This document shows positions 1 to 6,961 of a stretch of 25,723 bases of DNA, piece by piece (the stretch's first letter is position 1; the number at the start of each line of letters is the position of its first letter). Made by a program: the position numbers and the translations under genes. Source of the DNA: PFJX01 sp964440155 (lineage in GTDB: Bacteria; Pseudomonadota; Gammaproteobacteria; Burkholderiales; Thiobacillaceae); contig CAYTRH010000023.1 of NCBI GenBank assembly GCA_964440155.1, forward strand, positions 1 through 25,723, written 5' to 3'. The notes under the pieces were generated by a model. That model saw nothing but the letters and a program-made list of their open reading frames with translations. It searched no databases and was not told the origin of the DNA.

Positions 1-2
1 AA

Positions 3-1406
3 TCCAACCCCGAACTGTTTCATCGTAAACCTTATGATCGTCCGGGATGTGACAATTACCTCAAGGTGCTGTGCGATGAGATTTTCGGACGGGCGAATTT
101 TGTGGCGAATATGGTATGGGAGAAGCGAACTTCCCGGGAAAATAGGCGAGTTTTCTCCTTCAATCATGATCACTTGCTTGTATACGGGAAGAACAAGCAA
201 GAGTTTGAGAAGATTCGCAATCCATTGGGGTTGAATAACGAAGTGATCTCTCGCTACAAGAACCCCGACAATGATCCTCGTGGCCCATGGCAATCGGTAT
301 CAGCCAATGCCCAGGCAGGCCATGCGACTCCAAGCCAGTTTTACAAGTTAAGGCTGCCATCAGGTCGAGAAGTTGACCCTCCTAAAGGGCGATGCTGGCT
401 ATATACAAAAGAACGCATGGAGCAAGAAATTGCTGCTGGCAACATATGGTTTGGCGCAAATTGCGATAACGCACCTAGAATTAAGAAATTTTTGCGCGAC
501 AACGAAGACAAGGGGTTGACGCCAGAAACAATTTGGCCAGCAAGAGAAGTTGGTACAAACGACGAGGCAAAAAAGGGATTACTTCAAATGCTGCCTCACG
601 TACCCGTTTTCGATAATCCAAAACCTGAGGGGCTGCTGGAGCGCATCCTCCACATCGCCACCAACCCCGGCGACCTCGTCCTCGACTCCTTCGCCGGCTC
701 CGGCACCACCGGCGCAGTCGCGCACAAGATGGGCCGCCGCTGGATCATGGTGGAGCTGGGCGAGCACTGCCACACCCACATCATCCCGCGCCTGAAAAAG
801 GTGATCGACGGCGAGGACAAGGGCGGCATCACCGAGGCGGTCGGCTGGAAAGGCGGCGGCGGTTTTCGCTACTACCGGCTCGCACCGACGCTGATCGTCA
901 ACGACCGCTGGGGCAACCCGGTCATCAACCCCGAGTACAACGCCGCGATGCTGGCGGAAGCGCTCGCCAAGCTGGAAGGCTTCACCTATGCGCCCTCCGA
1001 GGTGCTGTGGTGGCAGCACGGGCATTCCAGCGAACGGGATTTCATCTATGTCACCACGCAGAACCTGTCCGCCGAGCAGTTGCAGGCGCTGTCCGAGGAC
1101 GTGGGGGCGGACCGTAGCCTGCTGGTGTGCTGCTCGGCCTTCCGTGGGGTGACGGCGGCGCAGGCGGCGGAACGCTGGCCGAACCTGACGCTGAAGAAGA
1201 TCCCGAAGATGGTGCTGGCCCGCTGCGAATGGGGTCATGACGACTACAGCCTGAACGTGGCGGCGCTTCCCATGTTTCAGGGGCCGATGGCAGCGCCGGA
1301 ACCGGTTGCGCCCTCGCCCCGGCCCTCTCCCGGAGGGAGCGGGAGAAAAGCGGGCAAGTCAGCGAGCGCGACGCCCGACCTGTTTGACGAGGAGGACAGG
1401 CCATGA
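3..1406 (+). CDS. Type III restriction-modification DNA methyltransferase (Mod), 5'-truncated by the window edge
   Basis: The reading frame is open from base 3, so the start and the catalytic DPPY motif lie upstream of the window; about 467 residues are visible. Near base 670 the protein reads DSFAGSGTTGA, the SAM-binding motif I of beta-class amino-methyltransferases, which in type III Mod proteins follows the target-recognition region. That matches the order seen here. The segment before motif I (roughly bases 60-630, with NPDNDPRGPW) has the look of a type III recognition region. The C-terminus (APSPRPSPGGSG...) is encoded by an inserted palindromic repeat. The gene overlaps the next one by ATGA (1403-1406), so Mod, the DUF1016 nuclease and Res1 form one operon. 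Mod would methylate one strand of an asymmetric site and is needed by Res for recognition. Bases up to about 630 are much lower in GC than the rest of the gene. Family assignment is firm; target specificity is unknown. Confidence 0.92.
   Translation, partial: SNPELFHRKPYDRPGCDNYLKVLCDEIFGRANFVANMVWEKRTSRENRRVFSFNHDHLLVYGKNKQEFEKIRNPLGLNNEVISRYKNPDNDPRGPWQSVSANAQAGHATPSQFYKLRLPSGREVDPPKGRCWLYTKERMEQEIAAGNIWFGANCDNAPRIKKFLRDNEDKGLTPETIWPAREVGTNDEAKKGLLQMLPHVPVFDNPKPEGLLERILHIATNPGDLVLDSFAGSGTTGAVAHKMGRRWIMVELGEHCHTHIIPRLKKVIDGEDKGGITEAVGWKGGGGFRYYRLAPTLIVNDRWGNPVINPEYNAAMLAEALAKLEGFTYAPSEVLWWQHGHSSERDFIYVTTQNLSAEQLQALSEDVGADRSLLVCCSAFRGVTAAQAAERWPNLTLKKIPKMVLARCEWGHDDYSLNVAALPMFQGPMAAPEPVAPSPRPSPGGSGRKAGKSASATPDLFDEEDRP
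1311..1345. repeat. Palindromic GC-rich repeat inside the 3' end of mod1
   Basis: The segment contains CCCTCTCCCGGAGGGAG, a near-perfect hairpin, preceded by CCCTCGCCCC. It resembles the larger element in res1 (3923-4002) and the one in mod2 (8649-8690). It is translated in frame as a Pro/Ser/Gly-rich peptide near the Mod1 C-terminus. By its hairpin shape and repeated presence it looks like a REP-type intragenic repeat. I infer the family relationship by eye from shared CTCTCCCG/GAGGG cores. Confidence 0.65.
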
Positions 1407-2458
1407 GCGGCACGCCGCCCACCGTGCCGCCGGACTACGCCGACTGGCTGGCCGACATCAAGACGCGGGTGGCCGCGGCGCGCGCGCGGGCGGTGCGGGC
1501 GGCGAATGCCGAGTTGATCCGGCTGTACTGGCAGATTGGCCGCGAGATTCTGACCCGGCAGGCGGCGCAGGGCTGGGGCAGCAAGGTCATCGAACGGCTG
1601 GCACGCGATTTGCGCGTGGAATTTCCGGAGATGAAGGGGTTTTCCAGGCGAAACCTGATGTACATGCGGGACTTTGCCGAAGCCTGGCCGGACGAGGCAA
1701 TTGTGCAGCAGGCTGCTGCACAATTGCCGTGGTTTCACAATGTACTGTTGCTGACCAGGCTGAAAGACCCGGCGCTGCGCCTGCGCTACGCCGAGCAGGC
1801 GCTGGCCGAAGCTTGGTCGCGCGCCACGCTGGAGGCGAAGCTGCGCAACCAGTGGCTGGAGCGGCAGGGGCAGGCGGTGACCAACTTCGACGCCCGCCTG
1901 CCCGCGCCGCATTCGGGCTTGGCGCACGAGACGCTGAAAGACCCGTACCTGTTCGACTTTCTCGGCCTGGGCGATGCCGCGCACGAGCGCGAGATCGAAA
2001 ACGCGCTGGTGCGGCACATCACCCGCTTTCTGCTGGAGCTGGGCAGCGGCTTCGCCTTCGTGGGGCGGCAATTCCGCCTCGAGGTTGGCGACCAGGAGTT
2101 CTTCATCGACCTGCTGTTCTATCACACGCGGCTCAAGTGCTATGTGGTGGTGGAGCTGAAGGCGACCGAGTTCAAACCCGAACACGCCGGGCAATTGAAT
2201 TTTTATCTCACCGCCGTCGACCGGCAGATCAAGGCGCCAGAGGACAAACCCACTATCGGCCTGCTGCTGTGCAAAACCAAAGATCGGCTGGTGGCGGAAT
2301 ACGCGCTCTCCGGCATCGACAAGCCCATCGGCGTGGCCGAATACCAACTGGTGCGTGCCCTGCCCGAGCCGCTCGTCACCAGTCTGCCGACGGTGGAAGA
2401 ACTGGAAAGCGAGCTCGGTGCCATCGAACAAGAACCATCCGGGGGGAGTGAGACATGA
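1403..2458 (+). CDS. DUF1016 / YhcG-family PD-(D/E)XK nuclease
   Basis: A 351-residue protein. The N-terminal half (residues about 10-170, with LYWQIGREIL and FPEMKGFSRRNLMYMR) matches the DUF1016 N-terminal domain. The C-terminal half is the YhcG-type PD-(D/E)XK nuclease fold, with candidate catalytic residues D236 (in FFIDLLFYH), E251 and K253 (in VVELKATEF). It starts on the ATG of an ATGA overlap with mod1 and ends in an ATGA overlap with res1, so it is translated as part of the type III operon. DUF1016 proteins are commonly found beside R-M genes, but their exact role is not settled. Here it may be an accessory nuclease of the system or a cargo gene. The catalytic residues appear intact. 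Family call is confident; function in the complex is inference. Confidence 0.9.
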   Translation: MSGTPPTVPPDYADWLADIKTRVAAARARAVRAANAELIRLYWQIGREILTRQAAQGWGSKVIERLARDLRVEFPEMKGFSRRNLMYMRDFAEAWPDEAIVQQAAAQLPWFHNVLLLTRLKDPALRLRYAEQALAEAWSRATLEAKLRNQWLERQGQAVTNFDARLPAPHSGLAHETLKDPYLFDFLGLGDAAHEREIENALVRHITRFLLELGSGFAFVGRQFRLEVGDQEFFIDLLFYHTRLKCYVVVELKATEFKPEHAGQLNFYLTAVDRQIKAPEDKPTIGLLLCKTKDRLVAEYALSGIDKPIGVAEYQLVRALPEPLVTSLPTVEELESELGAIEQEPSGGSET

Positions 2459-5196
2459 GCGCACGCGTCCTGCACCACATCACCGGCCGCCTCTCGCTGC
2501 GGCCGCCGCAGGCGGAATCGCTGGCTCGCCTGAAGCGGGCATTGGACGCCGCGCCGGACATGCTCGGCAACCAGCGGGATGTCGTAGCCATTCTGTCCAC
2601 CTTGCAGGCCGAGTTCCCCACGCTCACGGATTTCGAGCGCGAATTCCCGTCGCTGTGCTTTGCGCTGGCCACCGGCGTGGGCAAGACGCGGCTCATGGGC
2701 GCGTTCATCGCCTACCTGCATCTGGCGCACGGCATCAACAACTTCTTCGTGCTCGCGCCCAACCTGACCATCTACAACAAGCTGATCACGGATTTCACCC
2801 CCAATACGCCCAAACACGTGTTCAGGGGCATCGCCGAGTTTGCCATTCAACCGCCCCGCATCATTACCGGTGACAACTATGACCAGCAAAACATCGCGGC
2901 GGGCGAGCTGTTCGGAGAAGTACGGGTCAACATCTTCAACATCGCCAAGATCAACTCCGAAGTGCGCGGCGGCAAGGAACCGCGCATCAAGCGGATGCGC
3001 GAGGTGCTGGGGGACAGCTACTTCAACCATCTGGCGAACCTGCCCGATCTGGTGCTGTTGATGGACGAATCGCACCGCTACCGCGCCAGCGCGGGCGTGC
3101 GCGCCATCAACGACCTGAAACCGTTGTTCGGTCTGGAGGTGACGGCAACGCCCTTCGTGGAGTCGAGCCGGGGGCCGGTGCCGTTCAGGAACGTGGTGAT
3201 GGACTACCCCCTGGCGCGGGCGATGGAGGACGGCTTCGTCAAGGAACCGGCGGTCGTCACCCAGCGCAACTTCAAGGCCGGCGACCACACGCCGGACGCA
3301 GTGGAAAAGATCAAGCTGGAAGACGGCGTGCGTCTGCACGAAACCACGAAAGTGGAGCTCTTGACCTATGCCCGCGAAAACGGCGTCAAGACGGTCAAGC
3401 CCTTCATGCTGGTGATTGCGCGCGACACCACGCACGCGGCGCAACTCAAGTCGCTGATCGAGTCGGAACAGTTTTACGCGGGTCGCTATGCGGGCAAGGT
3501 CATCCAGGTCGATTCCAGCCGCTCAGGCAGCGAAGAGGAAGAGATGATCACGCGCCTGCTGGCGGTGGAGAGCGTGATTGAGCCGACCGAGGTCGTGATT
3601 CACGTCAACATGCTCAAGGAGGGCTGGGACGTAACCAATCTCTACACCATCGTGCCGCTGCGCGCTGCCAACGCGCGCACGCTGATCGAGCAGAGCATCG
3701 GGCGCGGCCTGCGCCTGCCCTATGGCAAACGCACCGGCGTGGCCGCGGTGGATCGCCTGAACATCGTCGCGCACGACAAGTTCCAGGAGATCATCGATGA
3801 GGCCAACCGAGGCGATTCGCCGATTCGCCTGAAGCAGGTCATCCTCGACGCGCCCAGTGCCGACGACAAGAAGGTGAGCGTGCAGGTCGGCTCCGGTGCG
3901 GCAGTGCGCCTCGGCTTGTCTGCCCTCACCCCAACCCCTCTCCCGGAGGGCGAGGGGCTTGCACTCCCCTCTCCCGCGAGCGGGAGAGGAGCCGGGGGTG
4001 AGAGTCCGGTTTTCACCACCGAAGCCGAAAAGCAGGCGGCGCGCGTCGTCATGGAGGTGATCGGCAAATATGAGGTCAAGCGCGATCTCGTGCCCACCAG
4101 CAGCGCGCTGCTCAAACCCGAAGTACAGCAGGAAATCCTTGCCGAAGTGGCGGAGCGGCTGAAGCCCGTGCAGGGCAACCTGCTGGCGGGCGTGGACGAG
4201 GCCGCTCCCGCCCTTGACCTGAAGGCCGTTGTGGCGAAGACGACGGAGATCGTCGTTCAGCAGACCATCGACATCCCGCGCATTGCCGTGGTGCCCAAGG
4301 GTGAGGTCACCACCGGCTTTCGCCCGTTCACGCTGGACGTGAGCCAGCTTCGGCTGCAACCGGGCGAGCGCGAAATCGTCGGCCAGATGCTGCGCACCAA
4401 CGAGCAGTTCACGCTGGCGGCGGAAACCGGCCTGAAAGCGCGGCGCCCGGAGGACTACATCGTCCACGCGCTGGTGGACTTCGACGACATCGACTACTTC
4501 ACCCACGCCGATCTGCTTTACGACCTCGCGGGGCAGATGGTGACGCACCTGCGCAGCTACCTTTCGGAATCCGAGGCGGTCAGTGTGCTGGATCGGGATC
4601 GCCGCCTGATCGCGCGGGAAATCCATGCCCAGATGATGGCGCACTTCTTCGAGGAGGCGACCGAGTTCGAGGTGCAGGTCAGTCGCGGCTACACGGAACT
4701 CAAACCCTGCAACTACACCGCGACGGCGGGACAAGCCCCGCGCCATTACCGCGAAACCGTGGAGGATGTAGGCCGCATCAAGCAAATGCTGTTCGGCGGG
4801 TTCACGAAGTGCCTGTACCCGCTGCAGAAGTTCGACTCGGACAGCGAGCGCCGCTTCGCCGTCATCCTCGAGCGCGACGCCAACAAGTGGTTCAAACCCG
4901 CGAAGGGGCAGTTCCAGATCTACTACAAGCTCGGCACCGAGCAGCCGGAGTACGTGCCGGACTTCGTGGTGGACATGGATGCCATCGTGCTGATGGTGGA
5001 GACCAAGAGACGCGATGACCTGACATCGGACGAAGTGGTCGCCAAGACGGCTGCGGCCGCGCGCTGGTGCAAGCACGCCTCCGATCACGCCACGAAGGTC
5101 GGCGGCAAACCGTGGAAATACCTCCTGGTGCCGCACGACGAGATTGCCGAGTCGAAGCGCTTGGCGGATTTCCTGCGATTCGAAGTGGAGCGTTGA
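2455..5196 (+). CDS. Type III restriction enzyme Res subunit (helicase-nuclease), system 1
   Basis: A 913-residue superfamily 2 helicase fused to a nuclease. Visible motifs are Walker A ATGVGKTR (about residues 72-79), the DExH-type box MDESH (203-207), VTATPF (motif III), and motif VI QSIGRGLRLP (413-422). Near the C-terminus a PD-(D/E)XK site reads PDFVVDMDAI...VETKRR, with D836, E849 and K851. This is the usual Res layout: ATP-driven movement on DNA followed by cleavage, working with Mod. It begins in an ATGA overlap with the DUF1016 gene. Residues about 489-517 (SALTPTPLPEGEGLAL and onward) come from an in-frame palindromic repeat and are probably a flexible linker between the helicase and later domains. 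All key motifs are present, so the enzyme is probably active. It is only distantly similar to Res2 in this window. Confidence 0.93.
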   Translation: MSARVLHHITGRLSLRPPQAESLARLKRALDAAPDMLGNQRDVVAILSTLQAEFPTLTDFEREFPSLCFALATGVGKTRLMGAFIAYLHLAHGINNFFVLAPNLTIYNKLITDFTPNTPKHVFRGIAEFAIQPPRIITGDNYDQQNIAAGELFGEVRVNIFNIAKINSEVRGGKEPRIKRMREVLGDSYFNHLANLPDLVLLMDESHRYRASAGVRAINDLKPLFGLEVTATPFVESSRGPVPFRNVVMDYPLARAMEDGFVKEPAVVTQRNFKAGDHTPDAVEKIKLEDGVRLHETTKVELLTYARENGVKTVKPFMLVIARDTTHAAQLKSLIESEQFYAGRYAGKVIQVDSSRSGSEEEEMITRLLAVESVIEPTEVVIHVNMLKEGWDVTNLYTIVPLRAANARTLIEQSIGRGLRLPYGKRTGVAAVDRLNIVAHDKFQEIIDEANRGDSPIRLKQVILDAPSADDKKVSVQVGSGAAVRLGLSALTPTPLPEGEGLALPSPASGRGAGGESPVFTTEAEKQAARVVMEVIGKYEVKRDLVPTSSALLKPEVQQEILAEVAERLKPVQGNLLAGVDEAAPALDLKAVVAKTTEIVVQQTIDIPRIAVVPKGEVTTGFRPFTLDVSQLRLQPGEREIVGQMLRTNEQFTLAAETGLKARRPEDYIVHALVDFDDIDYFTHADLLYDLAGQMVTHLRSYLSESEAVSVLDRDRRLIAREIHAQMMAHFFEEATEFEVQVSRGYTELKPCNYTATAGQAPRHYRETVEDVGRIKQMLFGGFTKCLYPLQKFDSDSERRFAVILERDANKWFKPAKGQFQIYYKLGTEQPEYVPDFVVDMDAIVLMVETKRRDDLTSDEVVAKTAAAARWCKHASDHATKVGGKPWKYLLVPHDEIAESKRLADFLRFEVER
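3923..4002. repeat. Two-hairpin palindromic repeat inserted in frame in res1
   Basis: An 80-base composite element. Its ends are inverted (CTCACCCC at 3925, GGGGGTGAG at 3994). Inside are two hairpins: CCCCTC...GAGGGG (about 3936-3957) and CTCTCCCGC-GA-GCGGGAGAG (about 3969-3988, a 9-base perfect stem). The reading frame stays open through it. The layout resembles bacterial BIME/REP pairs, and peptides of the type LTPTPLPEGEG are a familiar signature of such repeats inside coding genes. The class name is inference; the palindromes are directly visible. Confidence 0.8.
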
Positions 5197-5417
5197 CGCG
5201 CAGCGCCCATGCAACCGACCGCCATCACGCTGTTCAGGATGATGCGCCCCTGTGCGGCAATGCCATCGTTTCCGCCGCGCCGATGACGACGGCGGCAGTG
5301 TCCATGGCCGGCGCCGCCGCCCTGGGCTGGCGTTTCGACGCGGCCGCTCCGGCCTGGGGCGAGGCCATGGCCCGCTGGCTCCGGGGCGCACACGTTTTCC
5401 ACGGGGACTTGCCATGA
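5193..5417 (+). pseudogene. C-terminal remnant or very small gene upstream of the membrane protein
   Basis: An open frame ends at TGA 5415-5417 in an ATGA overlap with the membrane protein gene at 5414. Such an overlap usually marks a real cistron end. The only local starts are TTG 5193, overlapping the res1 stop and giving 74 residues, or ATG 5283, giving 44 residues. The tail reads GWRFDAAAPAWGEAMARWL and then GAHVFHGDLP, which looks like the end of a larger protein, but I do not recognise it. The simplest reading is that the R-M operon inserted into, or replaced, the front of an older gene. A genuine short protein cannot be excluded. Confidence 0.4.
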
Positions 5418-5815
5418 GCCTGCGTTGGCCTTCACCGCCCGAGCCTCTGTTTCCCTGGCTGCGCTGGTTGAACATCGGTCTGCGCGGCCTGCACCTGGTG
5501 GGCGTCGCCGGGTTGGCGGGCGGCTACCTGTTTCGTCTGCCCGAAGCCGACTGGCTGGGCTACTGGCATCTGACCCTCGCCAGCGGCGTGCTGCTCTCCG
5601 CGCTGTACCTATGGACCGATGCCGCCTGGCTGCTGAAGCTCAAGGGCCAGGTCATCCTGGCCAAGCTGGCGTTGTTGGCGCTGGCCTACCACCAGCCCGA
5701 TTGGTGGGCTGCGGTGTTCGTGCTGATCATCCTGCTGTCCGCCTTGTTCGCCCACGCCCCCGACCGCGTGCGCAGCTACGCCTGGGGCCGCAAGGTGTGG
5801 CCCTGCAAGTCTTGA
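5414..5815 (+). CDS. Small four-helix membrane protein, unknown function
   Basis: A 133-residue protein with four hydrophobic stretches at about residues 19-40, 48-67, 79-91 and 96-113. The ATG at 5414 is favoured because it overlaps the upstream stop (ATGA) and gives a sensible N-terminus. Loops carry LHLVGVAGLAGG and AHAPDRVRSY, which recall small CopD-like or heme-membrane proteins, but I cannot assign a family. The SAM-methyltransferase gene follows 15 bases downstream, so the two are probably cotranscribed. The cysteine near the C-terminus (WPCKS) is the only Cys. The gene is credible from length, helix pattern and context; the function is not known. Confidence 0.72.
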   Translation: MSLRWPSPPEPLFPWLRWLNIGLRGLHLVGVAGLAGGYLFRLPEADWLGYWHLTLASGVLLSALYLWTDAAWLLKLKGQVILAKLALLALAYHQPDWWAAVFVLIILLSALFAHAPDRVRSYAWGRKVWPCKS

Positions 5816-5830
5816 ACGAGAAAGAGCGCC

Positions 5831-6622
5831 ATGACCATTCACGACATCGATTTCGGCCGGCTCTACCGCGAGCACATGCGCGCCGCCGGCGGTCGCGAAA
5901 AATCGCCGGAGGAATGGGACGCCCGCGCCGAGGAGATGGCGAACCTCGGCGACAGCGCCTATGTGCGCGCGTTCACCGGGCGCATGAATCTCGCCGGCTG
6001 CGATACCCTGCTGGACGTGGGCTGCGGCGCCGGCGCGATCGCGCTGGCCCTGGCGCCGCGCCTGCGGCACGTCTACGCGCTGGACTACAGCCGGGGCATG
6101 CTCGACGTGCTGATGAGGAACGCCGCGACGTTGGGACTCACCAACATCACGCCGATCCGCCTGGCCTGGGAGGACGACTGGGCTGACGTGCCGGTATGCG
6201 ACGTGGTCACCGCCTCCCGCTCGACCCGCGTGATGGACATGGCCAATGCGCTGGCCAAGCTGGACGCCAAGACGAAACGGCGCGCCTATCTCACCAGCCT
6301 GGTGGGCGGCCGCGGCATCGACGCCGAGGTGGCCGAACTGCTGGGCCGCGCCCGACCGGCCCTGCCGGACTACATCTACGTCATCAACATCCTCTACCGC
6401 ATGGGCCGGCAGCCACGCCTGGACTATATTGACAACGACCACCGCCTGGCCGGCGCGGAGAACTTCGACGAATTCGCGCGCAAGGTGGCGGTCTCCGTCG
6501 GCGAACTCACGGACGAACAACGCACGCGCCTCAGAGCCTGGTACGACGCCGACCCGGCAAGGGGTCGGCGCGGTGGCGCGCCTTTCCGCTGGGCCTTCGT
6601 GGCCTGGGAGAAGCCGGTTTAG
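5831..6622 (+). CDS. Class I SAM-dependent methyltransferase
   Basis: A 263-residue protein with the Rossmann motif I LDVGCGAGA at residues 61-69, followed by the acidic residue of motif II in YALDYSRGM. This is the standard class I methyltransferase fold. The N-terminal helical segment (FGRLYREHMRAAGGREKSPE) and the C-terminal GGAPFRWAFVAWEK are distinctive, but the substrate is not recognisable. It lies 15 bases behind the membrane protein gene and is likely in the same transcript. It is not a DNA methyltransferase: no DPPY or NPPF motif is present, so it is not part of the neighbouring R-M systems. Fold assignment is firm, reaction unknown. Confidence 0.85.
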   Translation: MTIHDIDFGRLYREHMRAAGGREKSPEEWDARAEEMANLGDSAYVRAFTGRMNLAGCDTLLDVGCGAGAIALALAPRLRHVYALDYSRGMLDVLMRNAATLGLTNITPIRLAWEDDWADVPVCDVVTASRSTRVMDMANALAKLDAKTKRRAYLTSLVGGRGIDAEVAELLGRARPALPDYIYVINILYRMGRQPRLDYIDNDHRLAGAENFDEFARKVAVSVGELTDEQRTRLRAWYDADPARGRRGGAPFRWAFVAWEKPV

Positions 6623-6789
6623 CCAGCGCCGTTGGCCAACAGATCGAGGCCCCGGTTGATCATGCCGGCATCGCGCATGAAATTGCGTGGTGCCACGGCC
6701 GAAATGGCACATACGGCCAAACTTTGGAATACTCGGGCACGCGTCGCCCACCCAACGGCCCGACATGACCGATGCCGCTGGCGTAATGC
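6619..6789 (-). pseudogene. Possible 3' remnant of a convergent gene
   Basis: On the minus strand a frame ends at TAA (6621-6619), overlapping the stop of the SAM methyltransferase. It reads ...VAPRNFMRDAGMINRGLDLL and then ANGAG. Its last 25 or so residues look protein-like in composition and codon use. The frame is open back only to about 6789 (57 codons) and then meets a stop, and no start with a ribosome site is visible. It may be the tail of a gene cut off when the second R-M operon arrived. An open frame of this length can also occur by chance at this GC level, so confidence is low. Confidence 0.25.
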
Positions 6790-6944
6790 TCACGCTGGAC
6801 GAAGTGGCTGCCGAGTTGAACGCCGGCAAGAAAATCGTTTGCCGGTCTGCCCAGCAGCGGCGGACGCGCGGCTTCAAGCTGTGCAGCGCCCGGCGGTTTC
6901 GCCGCATCGAGTCGGATTGCTGGATCGCAGCGCAAATCGCATAG
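6765..6944 (+). CDS. Small excisionase/MerR-like helix-turn-helix protein, probably eroded
   Basis: A 59-residue frame. It contains LTLDEVAAELNAGK, then RSAQQ, GFKL, RRFRR and DCWIAAQIA. The order matches the helix-turn-helix family (AlpA/excisionase type) whose members, from memory, read LTLDEVAA..L..GK.TVYRLA, then G..P.FK.G..WRFRR.ELD.WI. Several of the conserved positions differ here: Tyr to Cys, Leu to Ser, Gly to Cys, Trp to Arg. This suggests decay without a stop codon. The ATG at 6765 is used; ATG 6786 is an alternative. The gene ends 17 bases before mod2, so it could have controlled that operon. No good ribosome site is visible. Function as a regulator is inference. Confidence 0.55.
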   Translation: MTDAAGVMLTLDEVAAELNAGKKIVCRSAQQRRTRGFKLCSARRFRRIESDCWIAAQIA

Positions 6945-6961
6945 ACGCCACAGGACAGAAC

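Noticed and set aside
5831..6622. The SAM methyltransferase as an extra DNA methyltransferase of the defence block
   Set aside because: It lacks DPPY, NPPY or a cytosine-methylase PC motif, and its gene is linked to the membrane protein and not to the R-M operons.
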